Position numbers and translations under genes: made by a program. DNA of 48,203 nucleotides from Cyanobacteria bacterium K_DeepCast_35m_m2_155 (lineage in GTDB: Bacteria; Cyanobacteriota; Cyanobacteriia; PCC-6307; Cyanobiaceae): positions 1 through 48,203 of the forward strand of contig VGQS01000004.1 of the NCBI GenBank assembly GCA_016882285.1, in the 5' to 3' direction. Numbering within the stretch: the stretch's first letter is position 1; every line of letters starts with the position of its first letter. Below are positions 23,782-32,455 of the stretch, piece after piece. The notes beneath the pieces are model-generated. The model had not been told where the DNA came from. It did no database searches and saw nothing but the letters and a program-made list of their open reading frames with translations.

Positions 23782-24013
23782 CCGGGTCGCTGTACTCCAC
23801 CCGGCAGAGGTAGTGATAGTTGCCCAGTCCGACCTCGATCTCCTGGCAGCTGGTGCTGGTGACCTGGGCGCCGGCGGGTACCGACTGCATGGCGATGCCG
23901 ATCGCAGCCTTCTTGTCCCAGATCGATTCACCGATGGCCACCCCGGCTCGGGCGCTGAGCGGCTGCAACAGGGCAGCTCCAAGCAGGAGCGCTGGCATCA
24001 GGAGCTTCGGCAT
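23765..24013 (-). CDS. Small exported protein, unknown
   Basis: 82 residues. The signal peptide (MPKLLMPALLLGAALLQPLSARA) has an A-R-A cleavage site. The mature part of about 58 residues has one Cys pair (TSCQEIE, YLCRVEYS) spaced for a disulfide and a GLGNYHYLCRVEYSDP ending. Not recognised. Divergent from ksgA, with a 23 bp palindrome between the two starts, and 17 bp antisense overlap with yraN at the 3' end. Confidence 0.65.
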   Translation of the reverse strand: MPKLLMPALLLGAALLQPLSARAGVAIGESIWDKKAAIGIAMQSVPAGAQVTSTSCQEIEVGLGNYHYLCRVEYSDPVNPSQ

Positions 24014-24025
24014 GGGGCTGGCTGA

Positions 24026-24048
24026 GCGCTAAAGATGATCTTTAGCGC
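24026..24048. promoter_or_regulatory. Perfect 23 bp palindrome at the ksgA start
   Basis: The 11-base arm GCGCTAAAGAT (24026-24036) and its exact reverse complement (24038-24048) flank a single G at 24037. In RNA the fold would be a 9 bp stem with loop AUGAU, putting the annotated ksgA ATG (24035-24037) in the loop. It could be a DNA operator shared by the divergent genes or an RNA switch on ksgA translation. No T-tract follows on either strand, so it is not a terminator. Confidence 0.6.
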
Positions 24049-24898
24049 CGCTGCGTCCGGGCGTCAGCCGTTGGCCCATCCCTTCTCCCATCACCGCACG
24101 CGCAAGCGCTTCGGCCAGCACTGGCTCAAGGATGCCCAGGTCCTGCGCCAGATCGTTGCCGCTGCTGATGTGCAGAGCAGCGACACCCTGCTTGAGGTTG
24201 GGCCCGGTCGAGGGGCGCTGACCGAACAGTTGCTGGGCACCGCTGCCGCGTCGGTGCAGGCGGTCGAACTCGATCGCGATCTCTTGCAGGGGCTGGCGCA
24301 GCGCTTCGGATCCGATCCGCGCTTTGTTTTGCATGCTGGCGATGTGCTGCAGCTCGAGTTGCCAGCCGCGACCAAAGTGGTGGCCAACATTCCGTACAAC
24401 ATCACTGGACCACTGCTCGAGCGTCTGGTCGGTCGTCTGGATCGCCCTGCTGCCGACCCCTATCAGCGGCTTGTGTTGCTGGTGCAGCGCGAGGTGGGCG
24501 AACGCATCCGGGCCCGCCCTGGCTCCAGCAATTACTCAGCCCTGAGTGTGCGCATGCAGTTGCTGGCAACAGCTGAGCGGGTTTGCGCCGTGCCCCCGCG
24601 CTGCTTTGAGCCACCGCCACGGGTTGATTCCGAAGTGATCTGTGTTGATCCGCTGCCGGTTGCGCAACGGTTGGCGCAGCCACTGGCCCAACGGGTCGAG
24701 CAACTGCTCAGGCTGGCCTTTGCCTCCAGGCGCAAGATGCTGCGCAACAGCCTGAGCTGCCTGCTCAGCGAAGCGCAGCTCGCGCCGCTGAGCGCTGCGG
24801 CCGGCATCGATCTGGCGCAACGCCCGCAGGAGATTCCACCTGCCGCCTGGGTCGAACTGGCGGCAGGTTTGAATCGCATCACTGCGGAACATCACTAG
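24035..24898 (+). CDS. ksgA: 16S rRNA dimethyladenosine transferase
   Basis: 287 residues. The family opening RKRFGQHWLKDAQVL is at residues 24-37. SAM-binding motif LEVGPGRGALTEQLL lies at 53-67 and the catalytic NIPYN at 118-122. It dimethylates two adjacent adenines near the 3' end of 16S rRNA late in 30S assembly. The N-terminal 20 residues before RTRKRFGQ are longer than usual. An in-frame TTG at 24071 would give a more typical start and would place the palindrome upstream of translation. It abuts ispE directly (TAG then ATG). Confidence 0.93.
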   Translation: MIFSAAASGRQPLAHPFSHHRTRKRFGQHWLKDAQVLRQIVAAADVQSSDTLLEVGPGRGALTEQLLGTAAASVQAVELDRDLLQGLAQRFGSDPRFVLHAGDVLQLELPAATKVVANIPYNITGPLLERLVGRLDRPAADPYQRLVLLVQREVGERIRARPGSSNYSALSVRMQLLATAERVCAVPPRCFEPPPRVDSEVICVDPLPVAQRLAQPLAQRVEQLLRLAFASRRKMLRNSLSCLLSEAQLAPLSAAAGIDLAQRPQEIPPAAWVELAAGLNRITAEHH

Positions 24899-25834
24899 AT
24901 GGCGAAGCTCGCGGTCGCCGCGCCGGCCAAGATCAATCTCCATCTCGAGGTGCTCGGTCTGCGCCCCGACGGGTTTCATGAATTGGCGATGCTCATGCAG
25001 AGCGTCGACCTGTGCGATCTGCTGGAGCTTGAACCCAGAGCCGATGCGCTCCTGAGCCTGAGCTGCGATCGCGACGATCTGCCTGTTGATGGTTCCAACT
25101 TGATCATCAAAGCCGCCGAACTCCTGCGCGGCCGCAGTGGCTTTCCCGAGCTTGGGGCGGCCATGCAGCTGCACAAGCGCATCCCCGTGGGGGCCGGGCT
25201 TGCGGGTGGCTCCAGTGATGGGGCCGCTGCGTTGCTCGGTCTCAATGCCCTCTGGGGTCTCGGTTATACGCCTGATCAGCTGCTCGCTTTTGCCGCCGAG
25301 CTTGGTTCTGACATGCCGTTTTGCCTGCAGGGCGGCGTGCAGCTGTGCTTCGGCCGCGGAGAGGTGCTCGAATCACCCAGGCTGGCTCCCGCCAGTGCCA
25401 TGGGGGTGCTGCTGATCAAACATCCGCTCAGCAGCGTCAGCACGCCCTGGGCCTACGGACGCTGCCGTGAGCTGCGCGGGGACTTCTATCTCTCTGAAGA
25501 AGCCGATTTTGAGCAGCGGCGTCAGGCGCTGCGCCAGAGCCCTCTGCTGCAGGCCCTTGCCCAGGGGGGCTCGTTGCCGCGGCTGCGCAACGATCTGCAG
25601 GCTGTGGTGACATCTGAACTCGAGGTGGTTGCCCAGGGCCTGCAGCTGCTGGCCCGCGCAGAGCAGGCTCTGGCCGTGGCCATGAGTGGCTCGGGTCCGA
25701 CGCTCTTTGCGCTGTTCAACGACCGATCTGAGGCGGCAGCAGCAGCTGATGAGCTCAGTGGGGTGTTAGCCGCAGCCGGGTTCGAGCACTGGGTTTCCGC
25801 GACCACGGCGCGCGGTGTCAGCCTGGTGCCATGA
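24899..25834 (+). CDS. ispE: 4-(cytidine 5'-diphospho)-2-C-methyl-D-erythritol kinase
   Basis: 311 residues, GHMP kinase family. Opening [22 protein letters not shown] (residues 8-29), ATP-binding [17 protein letters not shown] (96-112) and the later [12 protein letters not shown] Gly-rich loop. It phosphorylates the 2-hydroxyl of CDP-methylerythritol in the non-mevalonate isoprenoid pathway that supplies carotenoids, phytol and quinones. It is translated directly after ksgA, a common pairing in bacteria, and overlaps the DUF3082 gene by 4 bp. Confidence 0.95.
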   Translation: MAKLAVAAPAKINLHLEVLGLRPDGFHELAMLMQSVDLCDLLELEPRADALLSLSCDRDDLPVDGSNLIIKAAELLRGRSGFPELGAAMQLHKRIPVGAGLAGGSSDGAAALLGLNALWGLGYTPDQLLAFAAELGSDMPFCLQGGVQLCFGRGEVLESPRLAPASAMGVLLIKHPLSSVSTPWAYGRCRELRGDFYLSEEADFEQRRQALRQSPLLQALAQGGSLPRLRNDLQAVVTSELEVVAQGLQLLARAEQALAVAMSGSGPTLFALFNDRSEAAAAADELSGVLAAAGFEHWVSATTARGVSLVP

Positions 25835-26184
25835 GCGATTCAACGGCCGCAGACACGCCCAAGCGCAAAGGCCCGCTGAGTTTTCTCAGCGGTGCCCTCA
25901 CCGCTGGCCTGCTCGCCTGGTTGAGTTACGGGCTCAGCCTGCGGATGGTGCAGTACTACGCGCTGCATCCGCCCCACTACAGCGCCCGCATGGCCCAGAG
26001 CATCGCCACGGCGCTCGAAACCTTGATCGTGGGGATCGCCTTTCTGGCCACGTTCAGCTTCGGCTTCATCGGCCTGGGGCTGAGCCTTGTGTTTGTGCGG
26101 AGCTTGCTGCCCCAAGCCATGCCCAGCCCTGCAGGTTCAGAGGCGACGGCCGAACCGCCTGCAGGCAGCGCCGAAGCTGACTAG
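25831..26184 (+). CDS. DUF3082 membrane protein
   Basis: 117 residues. A Ser/Lys-rich start precedes two membrane segments (about residues 16-38 and 64-93), with a loop containing [27 protein letters not shown] between them. This fits the cyanobacteria/plant DUF3082 family, whose role is unknown. The tail is Ala/Glu-rich and disordered. Its ATG overlaps the ispE stop by 4 bp, so it belongs to the ksgA-ispE transcript. Confidence 0.8.
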   Translation: MSDSTAADTPKRKGPLSFLSGALTAGLLAWLSYGLSLRMVQYYALHPPHYSARMAQSIATALETLIVGIAFLATFSFGFIGLGLSLVFVRSLLPQAMPSPAGSEATAEPPAGSAEAD

Positions 26185-26194
26185 GGTGCGTCCC

Positions 26195-26290
26195 ATGACA
26201 CTGCACGACCTGGGATTGCTGGTCACCCTGCTGCTGCCAGGGATGCTGCTGTCGGTGCTGCTGCTGAGCACCTTTGCCGCAGGCGGCTGA
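26195..26290 (+). CDS. 31-residue single-membrane-segment peptide
   Basis: A compact frame reading MTLHDLGLLVTLLLPGML, then a Leu/Ser-rich continuation ending FAAGG. Almost the whole peptide is one membrane helix with an acidic N-terminal edge. The size and shape resemble small photosynthetic or bioenergetic subunits, but it does not match the ones I can recall (PetG, PetL, PetN, PsaM, Psb30). It fills most of the gap between DUF3082 and pdhB on the same strand. Existence is an inference from composition and position. Confidence 0.45.
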   Translation: MTLHDLGLLVTLLLPGMLLSVLLLSTFAAGG

Positions 26291-26319
26291 GATAGGTTGG
26301 CCTGACTGAGCGGTTCGCT

Positions 26320-27303
26320 GTGGCAGACACCCTGCTTTTCAACGCCCTGCGGGAGGCCATCGACGAAGAGATGGCCCGCGATCCCCATGTCTGTGTCATG
26401 GGCGAGGACGTCGGTCAGTACGGCGGCTCCTACAAGGTCACCAAGGACCTCTACGACAAGTACGGCGAGCTGCGCGTGCTCGACACCCCGATCGCCGAAA
26501 ACGCTTTCACCGGCATGGCTGTGGGGGCGGCCATGACGGGCCTGCGCCCCATCGTCGAGGGCATGAACATGGGGTTCCTGCTGCTGGCGTTCAACCAGAT
26601 CTCCAACAACATGGGGATGCTGCGCTACACCAGCGGCGGCAATTTCACGATTCCTGCCGTGGTGCGGGGTCCTGGTGGTGTCGGACGCCAACTTGGCGCC
26701 GAGCACAGCCAGCGCCTCGAGGCCTATTTCCACGCCGTCCCTGGTATCAAAATCGTTGCGGTCAGCACCCCCACCAATGCCAAGGGGTTGATGAAGGCGG
26801 CGATCCGCGACAACAATCCGGTGCTCTTTTTTGAGCACGTGTTGCTGTACAACCTCAGCGAAGACATTCCAGAGGGTGATTACACCTGCGCCCTCGATAA
26901 GGCCGAGGTTGTGCGTGAGGGCAGTGATGTCACGATCCTCACCTACTCGCGCATGCGGCACCACTGCCTCAAGGCGGTCGAGCAGCTTGATAAGGACGGT
27001 GTCAGCGTTGAACTGATCGATCTGATCAGCCTCAAGCCCTTTGACATGGATGCGATCCGTGCCTCGATCCGCAAGACCCACAAGGTGATTGTCGTCGAAG
27101 AGTGCATGAAGACCGGCGGCATCGGGGCTGAGCTGCTGGCGCTGATCACGGAGCACTGTTTCGATGATCTCGATGCCCGGCCCGTGAGGTTGTCGTCCCA
27201 GGACATCCCGACCCCTTACAACGGCGCCCTTGAAAACCTCACCATCATTCAGCCCCATCAGATCGTTGACGCAGCCAAAGCCCTGAGCGCCGGTCAGATC
27301 TGA
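26320..27303 (+). CDS. pdhB: Pyruvate dehydrogenase E1 component, beta subunit
   Basis: 327 residues from GTG 26320. The transketolase-like pyrimidine-binding opening [31 protein letters not shown] includes the conserved Glu-Asp of E1 beta. [34 protein letters not shown] and the C-terminal [17 protein letters not shown] match plastid/cyanobacterial PdhB. With PdhA it decarboxylates pyruvate using thiamine diphosphate to feed acetyl-CoA synthesis. secD follows after a single base, as in other picocyanobacteria. Confidence 0.95.
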   Translation: MADTLLFNALREAIDEEMARDPHVCVMGEDVGQYGGSYKVTKDLYDKYGELRVLDTPIAENAFTGMAVGAAMTGLRPIVEGMNMGFLLLAFNQISNNMGMLRYTSGGNFTIPAVVRGPGGVGRQLGAEHSQRLEAYFHAVPGIKIVAVSTPTNAKGLMKAAIRDNNPVLFFEHVLLYNLSEDIPEGDYTCALDKAEVVREGSDVTILTYSRMRHHCLKAVEQLDKDGVSVELIDLISLKPFDMDAIRASIRKTHKVIVVEECMKTGGIGAELLALITEHCFDDLDARPVRLSSQDIPTPYNGALENLTIIQPHQIVDAAKALSAGQI

Positions 27304-27304
27304 A

Positions 27305-28822
27305 ATGGCACGTCAACAGGGGTGGATCGCCCTGATCCTGGCTCTGGCGATAGCTGCTGGGGCCCTGCTGCTGTCCTTTCCGCTGCAACTCGGGCTCGAT
27401 CTACGCGGCGGTAGTCAGCTGATGCTGCAGGTGATGCCTGCCGGCGCCATCAAGCGTGTGGACCGCGAGCAGCTTGAGGCGGTCAAAGCGGTGCTGGAGC
27501 GGCGCATCAATGGCCTGGGTGTGGCCGAGTCCACCCTGCAGACCGTTGGCGCCGATCAGCTGGTGCTGCAGCTGCCCGGCGAGCAGGATCCAACCCGTGC
27601 CGCCAAGGTGCTCGGCACGACCGCGCTGCTTGAGTTCCGCGCTCAAAAGCCTGGAACCGAAAAGGACATGCAAGCCCTGCTGCAACTCAAGCGGCAGGCC
27701 GCGGCCGTTCTGGCCAGCATCCAACCCAAGACCGCCGCAGACGCAGACCCCACGGCGGGGGGCGCTGAGAGCCCCAAGCCCCCTGCACCTGCTCTGCCTG
27801 CTGAGCAACTGGCCAACTCCCTGCGGCAGCTCGATGTGGCGGTCCCTGCAGGCAGCAGCGAGAGTGAACAACTTGAGCTTCTGCTGGAAGCCGCCAACCG
27901 CCGGATTGTCGCTCTCTATGAGCCGTCGGCTCTCAGTGGCAAGGATCTCACCGGTGCGGGCCGGCAGCAGCAGCAGAGCGGCAGTGGTTGGGACGTCACC
28001 CTCTCGTTCAACCGTGAAGGGGGTGACAAATTTGCTGAACTGACGCAGTCGATCGCCGGTACCGGCCGATTGCTCGGCATTGTTCTCGATGGCCGCTCGA
28101 TCAGCGAAGCCTCGGTGGGACCTGAGTTCCGCTCGGCTGGTATCACCGGGGGCGGAGCCACCATCACCGGTAACTTCACGGCTGAGGAAGCCCGCGATCT
28201 CGAGGTGCAGTTGCGCGGTGGTTCCTTGCCGCTGCCCGTCAAGATCATCGAGGTGCGCACCGTCGGTCCCTCGCTGGGTGCCGAAAACATCCGCACCAGC
28301 CTGATCGCCGCACTCTCAGGCCTGGCTCTGGTGGCGGTGTTCATGGTGGTTGTCTACCGCCTGCCCGGGCTGGTGGCGGTGGTCTCGTTGAGCTTGTATG
28401 GCCTGTTCAATCTGGCGGTCTACGCGCTGATCCCAGTGACCCTGACCCTTCCAGGGATTGCTGGTTTCATTCTTTCGATCGGCATGGCTGTCGATGCCAA
28501 TGTCCTGATCTTTGAGCGGGTGAAGGAGGAGCTGCGCTCCGGCAACACCTTGATGCGCTCAATCGACAGTGGATTTTCGCTTGCCTTCTCGTCGATTCTT
28601 GATGGCCATGTCACGGGCCTGATCAGTTGTGCAGCCCTGTTTGCCCTTGGCACAGGGCTGGTCAAGGGCTTTGCCGTGACCCTGGCGATCGGCCTGCTGC
28701 TCAGCCTGTTCACGGCGCTCACCTGCACCCGCAGCATCCTCAGGCTGCTGATGGGCTATTCAGGCTTGCGTCGCAGCACCTACTTCATGCCCTCAGGGCA
28801 ACTGCCCGGGGGTGCCGTCTGA
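27305..28822 (+). CDS. secD: Protein translocase subunit SecD
   Basis: 505 residues. N-terminal membrane segment (about 7-24), the conserved LGLDLRGGSQLMLQV (about 28-42), a large periplasmic or lumenal P1 region with an Ala/Pro-rich insert (about residues 138-165), and five C-terminal membrane segments including PGIAGFILSIGMAVDANVLIFERVKEEL. SecDF uses the proton gradient to pull proteins through SecYEG. It overlaps secF by 1 bp (TGATG). Confidence 0.95.
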   Translation: MARQQGWIALILALAIAAGALLLSFPLQLGLDLRGGSQLMLQVMPAGAIKRVDREQLEAVKAVLERRINGLGVAESTLQTVGADQLVLQLPGEQDPTRAAKVLGTTALLEFRAQKPGTEKDMQALLQLKRQAAAVLASIQPKTAADADPTAGGAESPKPPAPALPAEQLANSLRQLDVAVPAGSSESEQLELLLEAANRRIVALYEPSALSGKDLTGAGRQQQQSGSGWDVTLSFNREGGDKFAELTQSIAGTGRLLGIVLDGRSISEASVGPEFRSAGITGGGATITGNFTAEEARDLEVQLRGGSLPLPVKIIEVRTVGPSLGAENIRTSLIAALSGLALVAVFMVVVYRLPGLVAVVSLSLYGLFNLAVYALIPVTLTLPGIAGFILSIGMAVDANVLIFERVKEELRSGNTLMRSIDSGFSLAFSSILDGHVTGLISCAALFALGTGLVKGFAVTLAIGLLLSLFTALTCTRSILRLLMGYSGLRRSTYFMPSGQLPGGAV

Positions 28823-29793
28823 TGGATTCAGCACTCAAGCCACCCTTGCGCTACCTGAGCATCACCCGCCACCGGCGTCTGGCCTGGTGGGGATCGGCCG
28901 TGGCCTGCCTGCTCTCTGTTGTGGGCATGGCGTTGTGCTGGCTGAGCCCGGCGATCGGCTTTCCGCTGAGGCCAGGGTTGGATTTCACCGGTGGCACGCA
29001 GATTCAGTTGGAGCGGCGCTGCGAGGGCGGCTGCGGTTCGCTCACCGCCAACCAGTTGCAGCGCGACCTGCGGCAGTTGAGCCTCGCGGCTGATCCAGAG
29101 ACCGGCGCCCCGGCGCCCAACCTCGCTTCTGCCCAGGTTCAGCTGCTCGATGGTGGCCGTTCGGTGCTGCTGCGTTTGCCCGAACTCAGCCCCCTTCAGG
29201 CAGCCCAGCTCAGCCAGGGACTCACAGGCGCCCTCGGTCCGCTCTTACCGGACGGCACCGCAGTCAACACAATTGGCCCGACCCTTGGTGATCAGTTGCT
29301 CAAGGGCTCGTTGGTGTCCCTGCTGGTCAGCTTTGCAGCGATCGCGCTTTACATCACGGTGCGCTACGACCGCATCTTTGCGGCCCTTGCCCTGCTGTGC
29401 CTGGCGCACGACATCTTGATCACCTGTGGATTGTTTGCCTGGCTCGGACTGCTGGCCGGGGTGGAGGTGGATTCCCTGTTTGCCGTGGCGTTGATCACCG
29501 TTGCCGGGTATTCGGTCAATGACACCGTGGTGGTGTTTGACCGCATTCGCGAGCAGGGCACTGCGCTCAAGAACCTGCCGATGAGCGATCAGGTCGATGT
29601 GGCCGTCGATGCCACCTTGACCCGCTCGCTTTACACCTCATTGACGACCCTGTTGCCTTTGATCGCGTTGATTGTCTTTGGGGGCAGCACATTGTTCTGG
29701 TTTGCCGTGGCCCTCACCGCCGGCATCGCTGTCGGCAGCTGGTCGAGCATCGGTATCGCCCCCACCCTGCTGCCTCTGCTGTCACGCCGGTGA
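28822..29793 (+). CDS. secF: Protein translocase subunit SecF
   Basis: 323 residues from ATG 28822; longer open sequence upstream overlaps secD out of frame. One N-terminal membrane segment, the GLDFTGGTQIQLE motif (about 52-64), and the C-terminal bundle with AVALITVAGYSVNDTVVVFDRIRE and LTRSLYTSLTTLLPL. Partner of SecD. A Cys pair near residue 70 (RRCEGGCGS) in the periplasmic region is noticeable. The stop overlaps the GTG of the next small gene by 4 bp. Confidence 0.95.
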   Translation: MDSALKPPLRYLSITRHRRLAWWGSAVACLLSVVGMALCWLSPAIGFPLRPGLDFTGGTQIQLERRCEGGCGSLTANQLQRDLRQLSLAADPETGAPAPNLASAQVQLLDGGRSVLLRLPELSPLQAAQLSQGLTGALGPLLPDGTAVNTIGPTLGDQLLKGSLVSLLVSFAAIALYITVRYDRIFAALALLCLAHDILITCGLFAWLGLLAGVEVDSLFAVALITVAGYSVNDTVVVFDRIREQGTALKNLPMSDQVDVAVDATLTRSLYTSLTTLLPLIALIVFGGSTLFWFAVALTAGIAVGSWSSIGIAPTLLPLLSRR

Positions 29794-30026
29794 AGAAGCC
29801 AAGCCTTGGGCTTCGCCGGCTGATGCGTGCCCCATCGCCGCTGGTGATCGCCCTGGGGGCGCTGAGTCTGTGGGATCTGCGCATCGAGTTGCAGTTGCTG
29901 GCCCAGCACTTCACCTTCACGGGGCTGCGCGAGGCAGCATTGGCCCATCCACTGGCTGTGGTGGTGTTGTTGCTGTTGCCGACGCTGCAGCGCCTGCTCA
30001 GCTCCAGCGGTCCATCAGCTCTCTGA
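29790..30026 (+). CDS. Small membrane protein following secF
   Basis: 78 residues from GTG 29790. A basic N-terminus (MKKPSLGLRRLMR), a first hydrophobic segment (about 17-28), the conserved-looking LWDLRIELQLLAQHFTFTGL region, and a second membrane segment (about 54-67). Not recognised by name. Translational coupling to secF (4 bp overlap) suggests it belongs to that transcript. Its 3' end overlaps the converging AI-2E gene by 29 bp. Confidence 0.7.
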   Translation: MKKPSLGLRRLMRAPSPLVIALGALSLWDLRIELQLLAQHFTFTGLREAALAHPLAVVVLLLLPTLQRLLSSSGPSAL

Positions 30027-30999
30027 CGACCACTTGCTGGCAGATCACCTGCAGCACCACCACCAGGGGCAAGGCCAGCAGCACGCCTGGCAGGCCCAGC
30101 AGGGCCCCCAGGCTGAGCTGGGCCATCAGCGCCACCGTCGGCAGCAGGTTGACCGTCTGGCTCAGCAGCAGGGGCGTGATCACAAACGCCTCCAGGTTCT
30201 GCAGAGACAGGCGCAGCACCAGCACCTGCAGCACGGCCCCCGGTGACACCAGCAGCGCAATCGCCAATGGCAACAGGGTTGCCACGGTGGGCCCGATCGT
30301 GGGTACGAAGGTGAGCAGCCCACAGACCAGGGCGCTCAGCAGGGCCAGGGGAATCTTGAGCAGGGCCAGCCCGGCCCAGGTGAGCACAAACACGCTGATG
30401 GCCGAGAGCGTCATGCCGGCCAGCCAACCACCGAGGGCGTGGCGGCACTGTCCCAGCAACTCCTGCATCGAACCCCGATAAAAGCTTGGGGTGACCGCCA
30501 CCACCAGGCGTTGGTGCGCCCTTGGATTGAGCGCCAACAGGATGGCGAGCAGAACCATCAGCAGCAGCTGCACCACGGAGCTGGCGGCCCCGCCTGCGAA
30601 GCCGAGCAACTGACTTCCCAGTGGTTGCAGGCGCTGCAACAGCGAGCCATCGAGCAGGCTGCGCTCGAGCTCGGGCGGCCAGCGGACGCCGCGGCTCAGT
30701 TGCTCAAGCCGGCCCAGCAGCTGCGGCAGCAATTCGGTGAGCTGTCGCACCTGGTCGATCACCTCAGGCAGCAACAGCTGCACCAGCAGAGTTCCGACAA
30801 GGGCACCCACGCCCAACACCAGGGCTAGAGCCAAGGGCCTGTTCAACGGCACCAGGCGCCGCACCGCCGTGATCGGCACATCGAGCGCGACGGCGAGCAC
30901 CACGGCGCCAAACAACACCAGCAACACCCAGCGCAGTTCCCAGGCGAGCAGAGCCAGAACGATGAGGGCCAGTGCCCCCAGCAGGGTTCTGGCGTTCAT
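29998..30999 (-). CDS. AI-2E (PerM/TqsA) family transporter, copy 1
   Basis: 333 residues with about seven or eight membrane segments. The family core is visible: a variable soluble stretch after the third segment, then AGMTLSAISVFVLTWAGLALLKIPLALLSALVCGLLTFVPTIGPTVATLLP and the LRLSLQNLEAFVITPLLLSQTVNLLP segment, ending LPGVLLALPLVVVLQV. The family includes autoinducer-2 exporters and Na+(Li+)/H+ antiporters, so substrate is unknown. The start overlaps the upstream paralogue by 4 bp. Confidence 0.88.
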   Translation of the reverse strand: MNARTLLGALALIVLALLAWELRWVLLVLFGAVVLAVALDVPITAVRRLVPLNRPLALALVLGVGALVGTLLVQLLLPEVIDQVRQLTELLPQLLGRLEQLSRGVRWPPELERSLLDGSLLQRLQPLGSQLLGFAGGAASSVVQLLLMVLLAILLALNPRAHQRLVVAVTPSFYRGSMQELLGQCRHALGGWLAGMTLSAISVFVLTWAGLALLKIPLALLSALVCGLLTFVPTIGPTVATLLPLAIALLVSPGAVLQVLVLRLSLQNLEAFVITPLLLSQTVNLLPTVALMAQLSLGALLGLPGVLLALPLVVVLQVICQQVVVRELMDRWS

Positions 31000-32045
31000 G
31001 GTTGCAGCCTGGGCCGCTTCCAGGGATCGAGAATGTCGCGGATCACGACCTCACGCAGGATCACCTGGACACAGACCGCCAGCGGCAGGGCCAGAAACAG
31101 GCCCAGTGGTCCAAACAGAACCGTAAACAGAAGCTGCGCCGTCAAGGTCAGGCCCGGCAGCAGGCGCAGCTGGTGATGCATCACAGACGGGGTGATCACA
31201 TAGCTCTCGAGGTTTTGGACAGCGACGTACAGCACCAGCACAGCGAGCGACTTCCAGGGGCTTTCCAGCAAGGCCACCGACATCGGAAAGATGGTGCTCA
31301 GCGTTGGCCCGACGTTGGGAATCACATTCAGCAACCCAGCCAAAACAGCATTGGCGGCGACCAGCTTGACGCCCAGCAACGACAACCCGATGGCAGCCAG
31401 TGTGCCCACACACAACGAGCTCAGCGCGACGCCCACAACCCAGGCGCTGAGGGCATCACCGCACTGGATCAGGACCTGCCTGAAGCGCCGCCTGTAGAAC
31501 GATGGCACCAGCAGCACGCTCACCTCGCGGTAAGCCGCGGGCTGGGCCGCCAGCATCAGCGCAACGGCGATCACGAACAGACCCTGCACCAGGCCGCTGC
31601 CTAGGTTGCCGGCCAGGCCCAGCAGCCGGTTGGCACTGCCGCCTAGATCGGGCTTTTGATCGAGACTGTCGCGCAGCCAGCTGATCCCGGCGTCGTCGCG
31701 GCCGTAGAGCATCTGGCTCACGCTTGCCATGCTGTTGCGCACCAGACGCAACAGCTCGCTGGCCGCTTCAGGCAACTTGCCCAGCAGCTGCGAAAACTGG
31801 TCAACAAAGGGCGGGATCACGGCGGTCGCGATGATCCCCAGCACCAGGCTGACTAGTGCCAGGCTGATCAGCAGGGCCCACGGCCGAGCGACCTGCAGCC
31901 GTGTACGCACCGAGCCCACCAGGGTGCACAGCGCTGTGGCCAGCACGATCGCGGCAAACAGGTGGATCAGGCTCTCGCGCAGACTCCACAGCAGCGCCGT
32001 AGCCGCAACCAGGGCGATGACACCAAGCCACTGCGCCGGTTTCAC
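30996..32045 (-). CDS. AI-2E (PerM/TqsA) family transporter, copy 2
   Basis: 349 residues from GTG 32045, which has a GAGG ribosome site about 8 nt upstream and lies 10 bp after psb28. An ATG at 32090 would overlap psb28 by 35 bp. Family core: GVALSSLCVGTLAAIGLSLLGVKLVAANAVLAGLLNVIPNVGPTLSTIFP and AVQNLESYVITPSVMHHQLRLLPGLTLTAQLLF. The family subtypes share NxxPxxGP. It is clearly paralogous to copy 1 directly downstream. Substrate unknown. Confidence 0.87.
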   Translation of the reverse strand: MKPAQWLGVIALVAATALLWSLRESLIHLFAAIVLATALCTLVGSVRTRLQVARPWALLISLALVSLVLGIIATAVIPPFVDQFSQLLGKLPEAASELLRLVRNSMASVSQMLYGRDDAGISWLRDSLDQKPDLGGSANRLLGLAGNLGSGLVQGLFVIAVALMLAAQPAAYREVSVLLVPSFYRRRFRQVLIQCGDALSAWVVGVALSSLCVGTLAAIGLSLLGVKLVAANAVLAGLLNVIPNVGPTLSTIFPMSVALLESPWKSLAVLVLYVAVQNLESYVITPSVMHHQLRLLPGLTLTAQLLFTVLFGPLGLFLALPLAVCVQVILREVVIRDILDPWKRPRLQP

Positions 32046-32055
32046 AAGCGTGCCC

Positions 32056-32433
32056 TCAGTCCTCAGGAGCGGCTTCTGTGGCCCCGCCATCGTCCTGGCT
32101 GCCGCTGAAGCCCAGATCGTGACTGTCGGCGTAGCGCTGGGCAAAGCGCATGAAGCGCTCGAAATCCTCGTTGTTCTTCCAGGTGTAGGTCGCCTCGAGG
32201 GCACTGGCTTTGCCGTTGACAAAGCGTGCTTTGACTTCGCGGGTGACCAGGGTGCCTTCGTCGTCGACCAGAAACATGCCCGTGATGTCGCCCATGGTTT
32301 CAGGGGCGAGCGCATCGGGTTGCTCAAAGACAAACAGAGCCTGGCCGGTGCGGCCGTCGCGTGAGCGGGTCAGCCGAATGTCAGGTACGACCGGTTCATC
32401 GACGCCGCGAAAGAACTGAATGGCAGCGCCCAT
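32056..32433 (-). CDS. psb28: Photosystem II reaction-centre assembly protein Psb28
   Basis: 125 residues from ATG 32433; upstream open frame overlaps mnmH and is chance. The family opening [37 protein letters not shown] and the [39 protein letters not shown] core are clear. Psb28 binds transiently to PSII assembly intermediates on the cytoplasmic side and aids chlorophyll-protein biogenesis. The acidic tail after FSGSQDDGG is longer than in many homologues. It lies 22 bp after mnmH on the minus strand. Confidence 0.95.
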   Translation of the reverse strand: MGAAIQFFRGVDEPVVPDIRLTRSRDGRTGQALFVFEQPDALAPETMGDITGMFLVDDEGTLVTREVKARFVNGKASALEATYTWKNNEDFERFMRFAQRYADSHDLGFSGSQDDGGATEAAPED

Positions 32434-32455
32434 GACTGATCCAGAAAGAGCAATG

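Noticed and set aside
26137-27258. 373-codon minus-strand frame opposite pdhB
   Set aside because: It is the antisense shadow of a strongly conserved enzyme gene and has no family resemblance.
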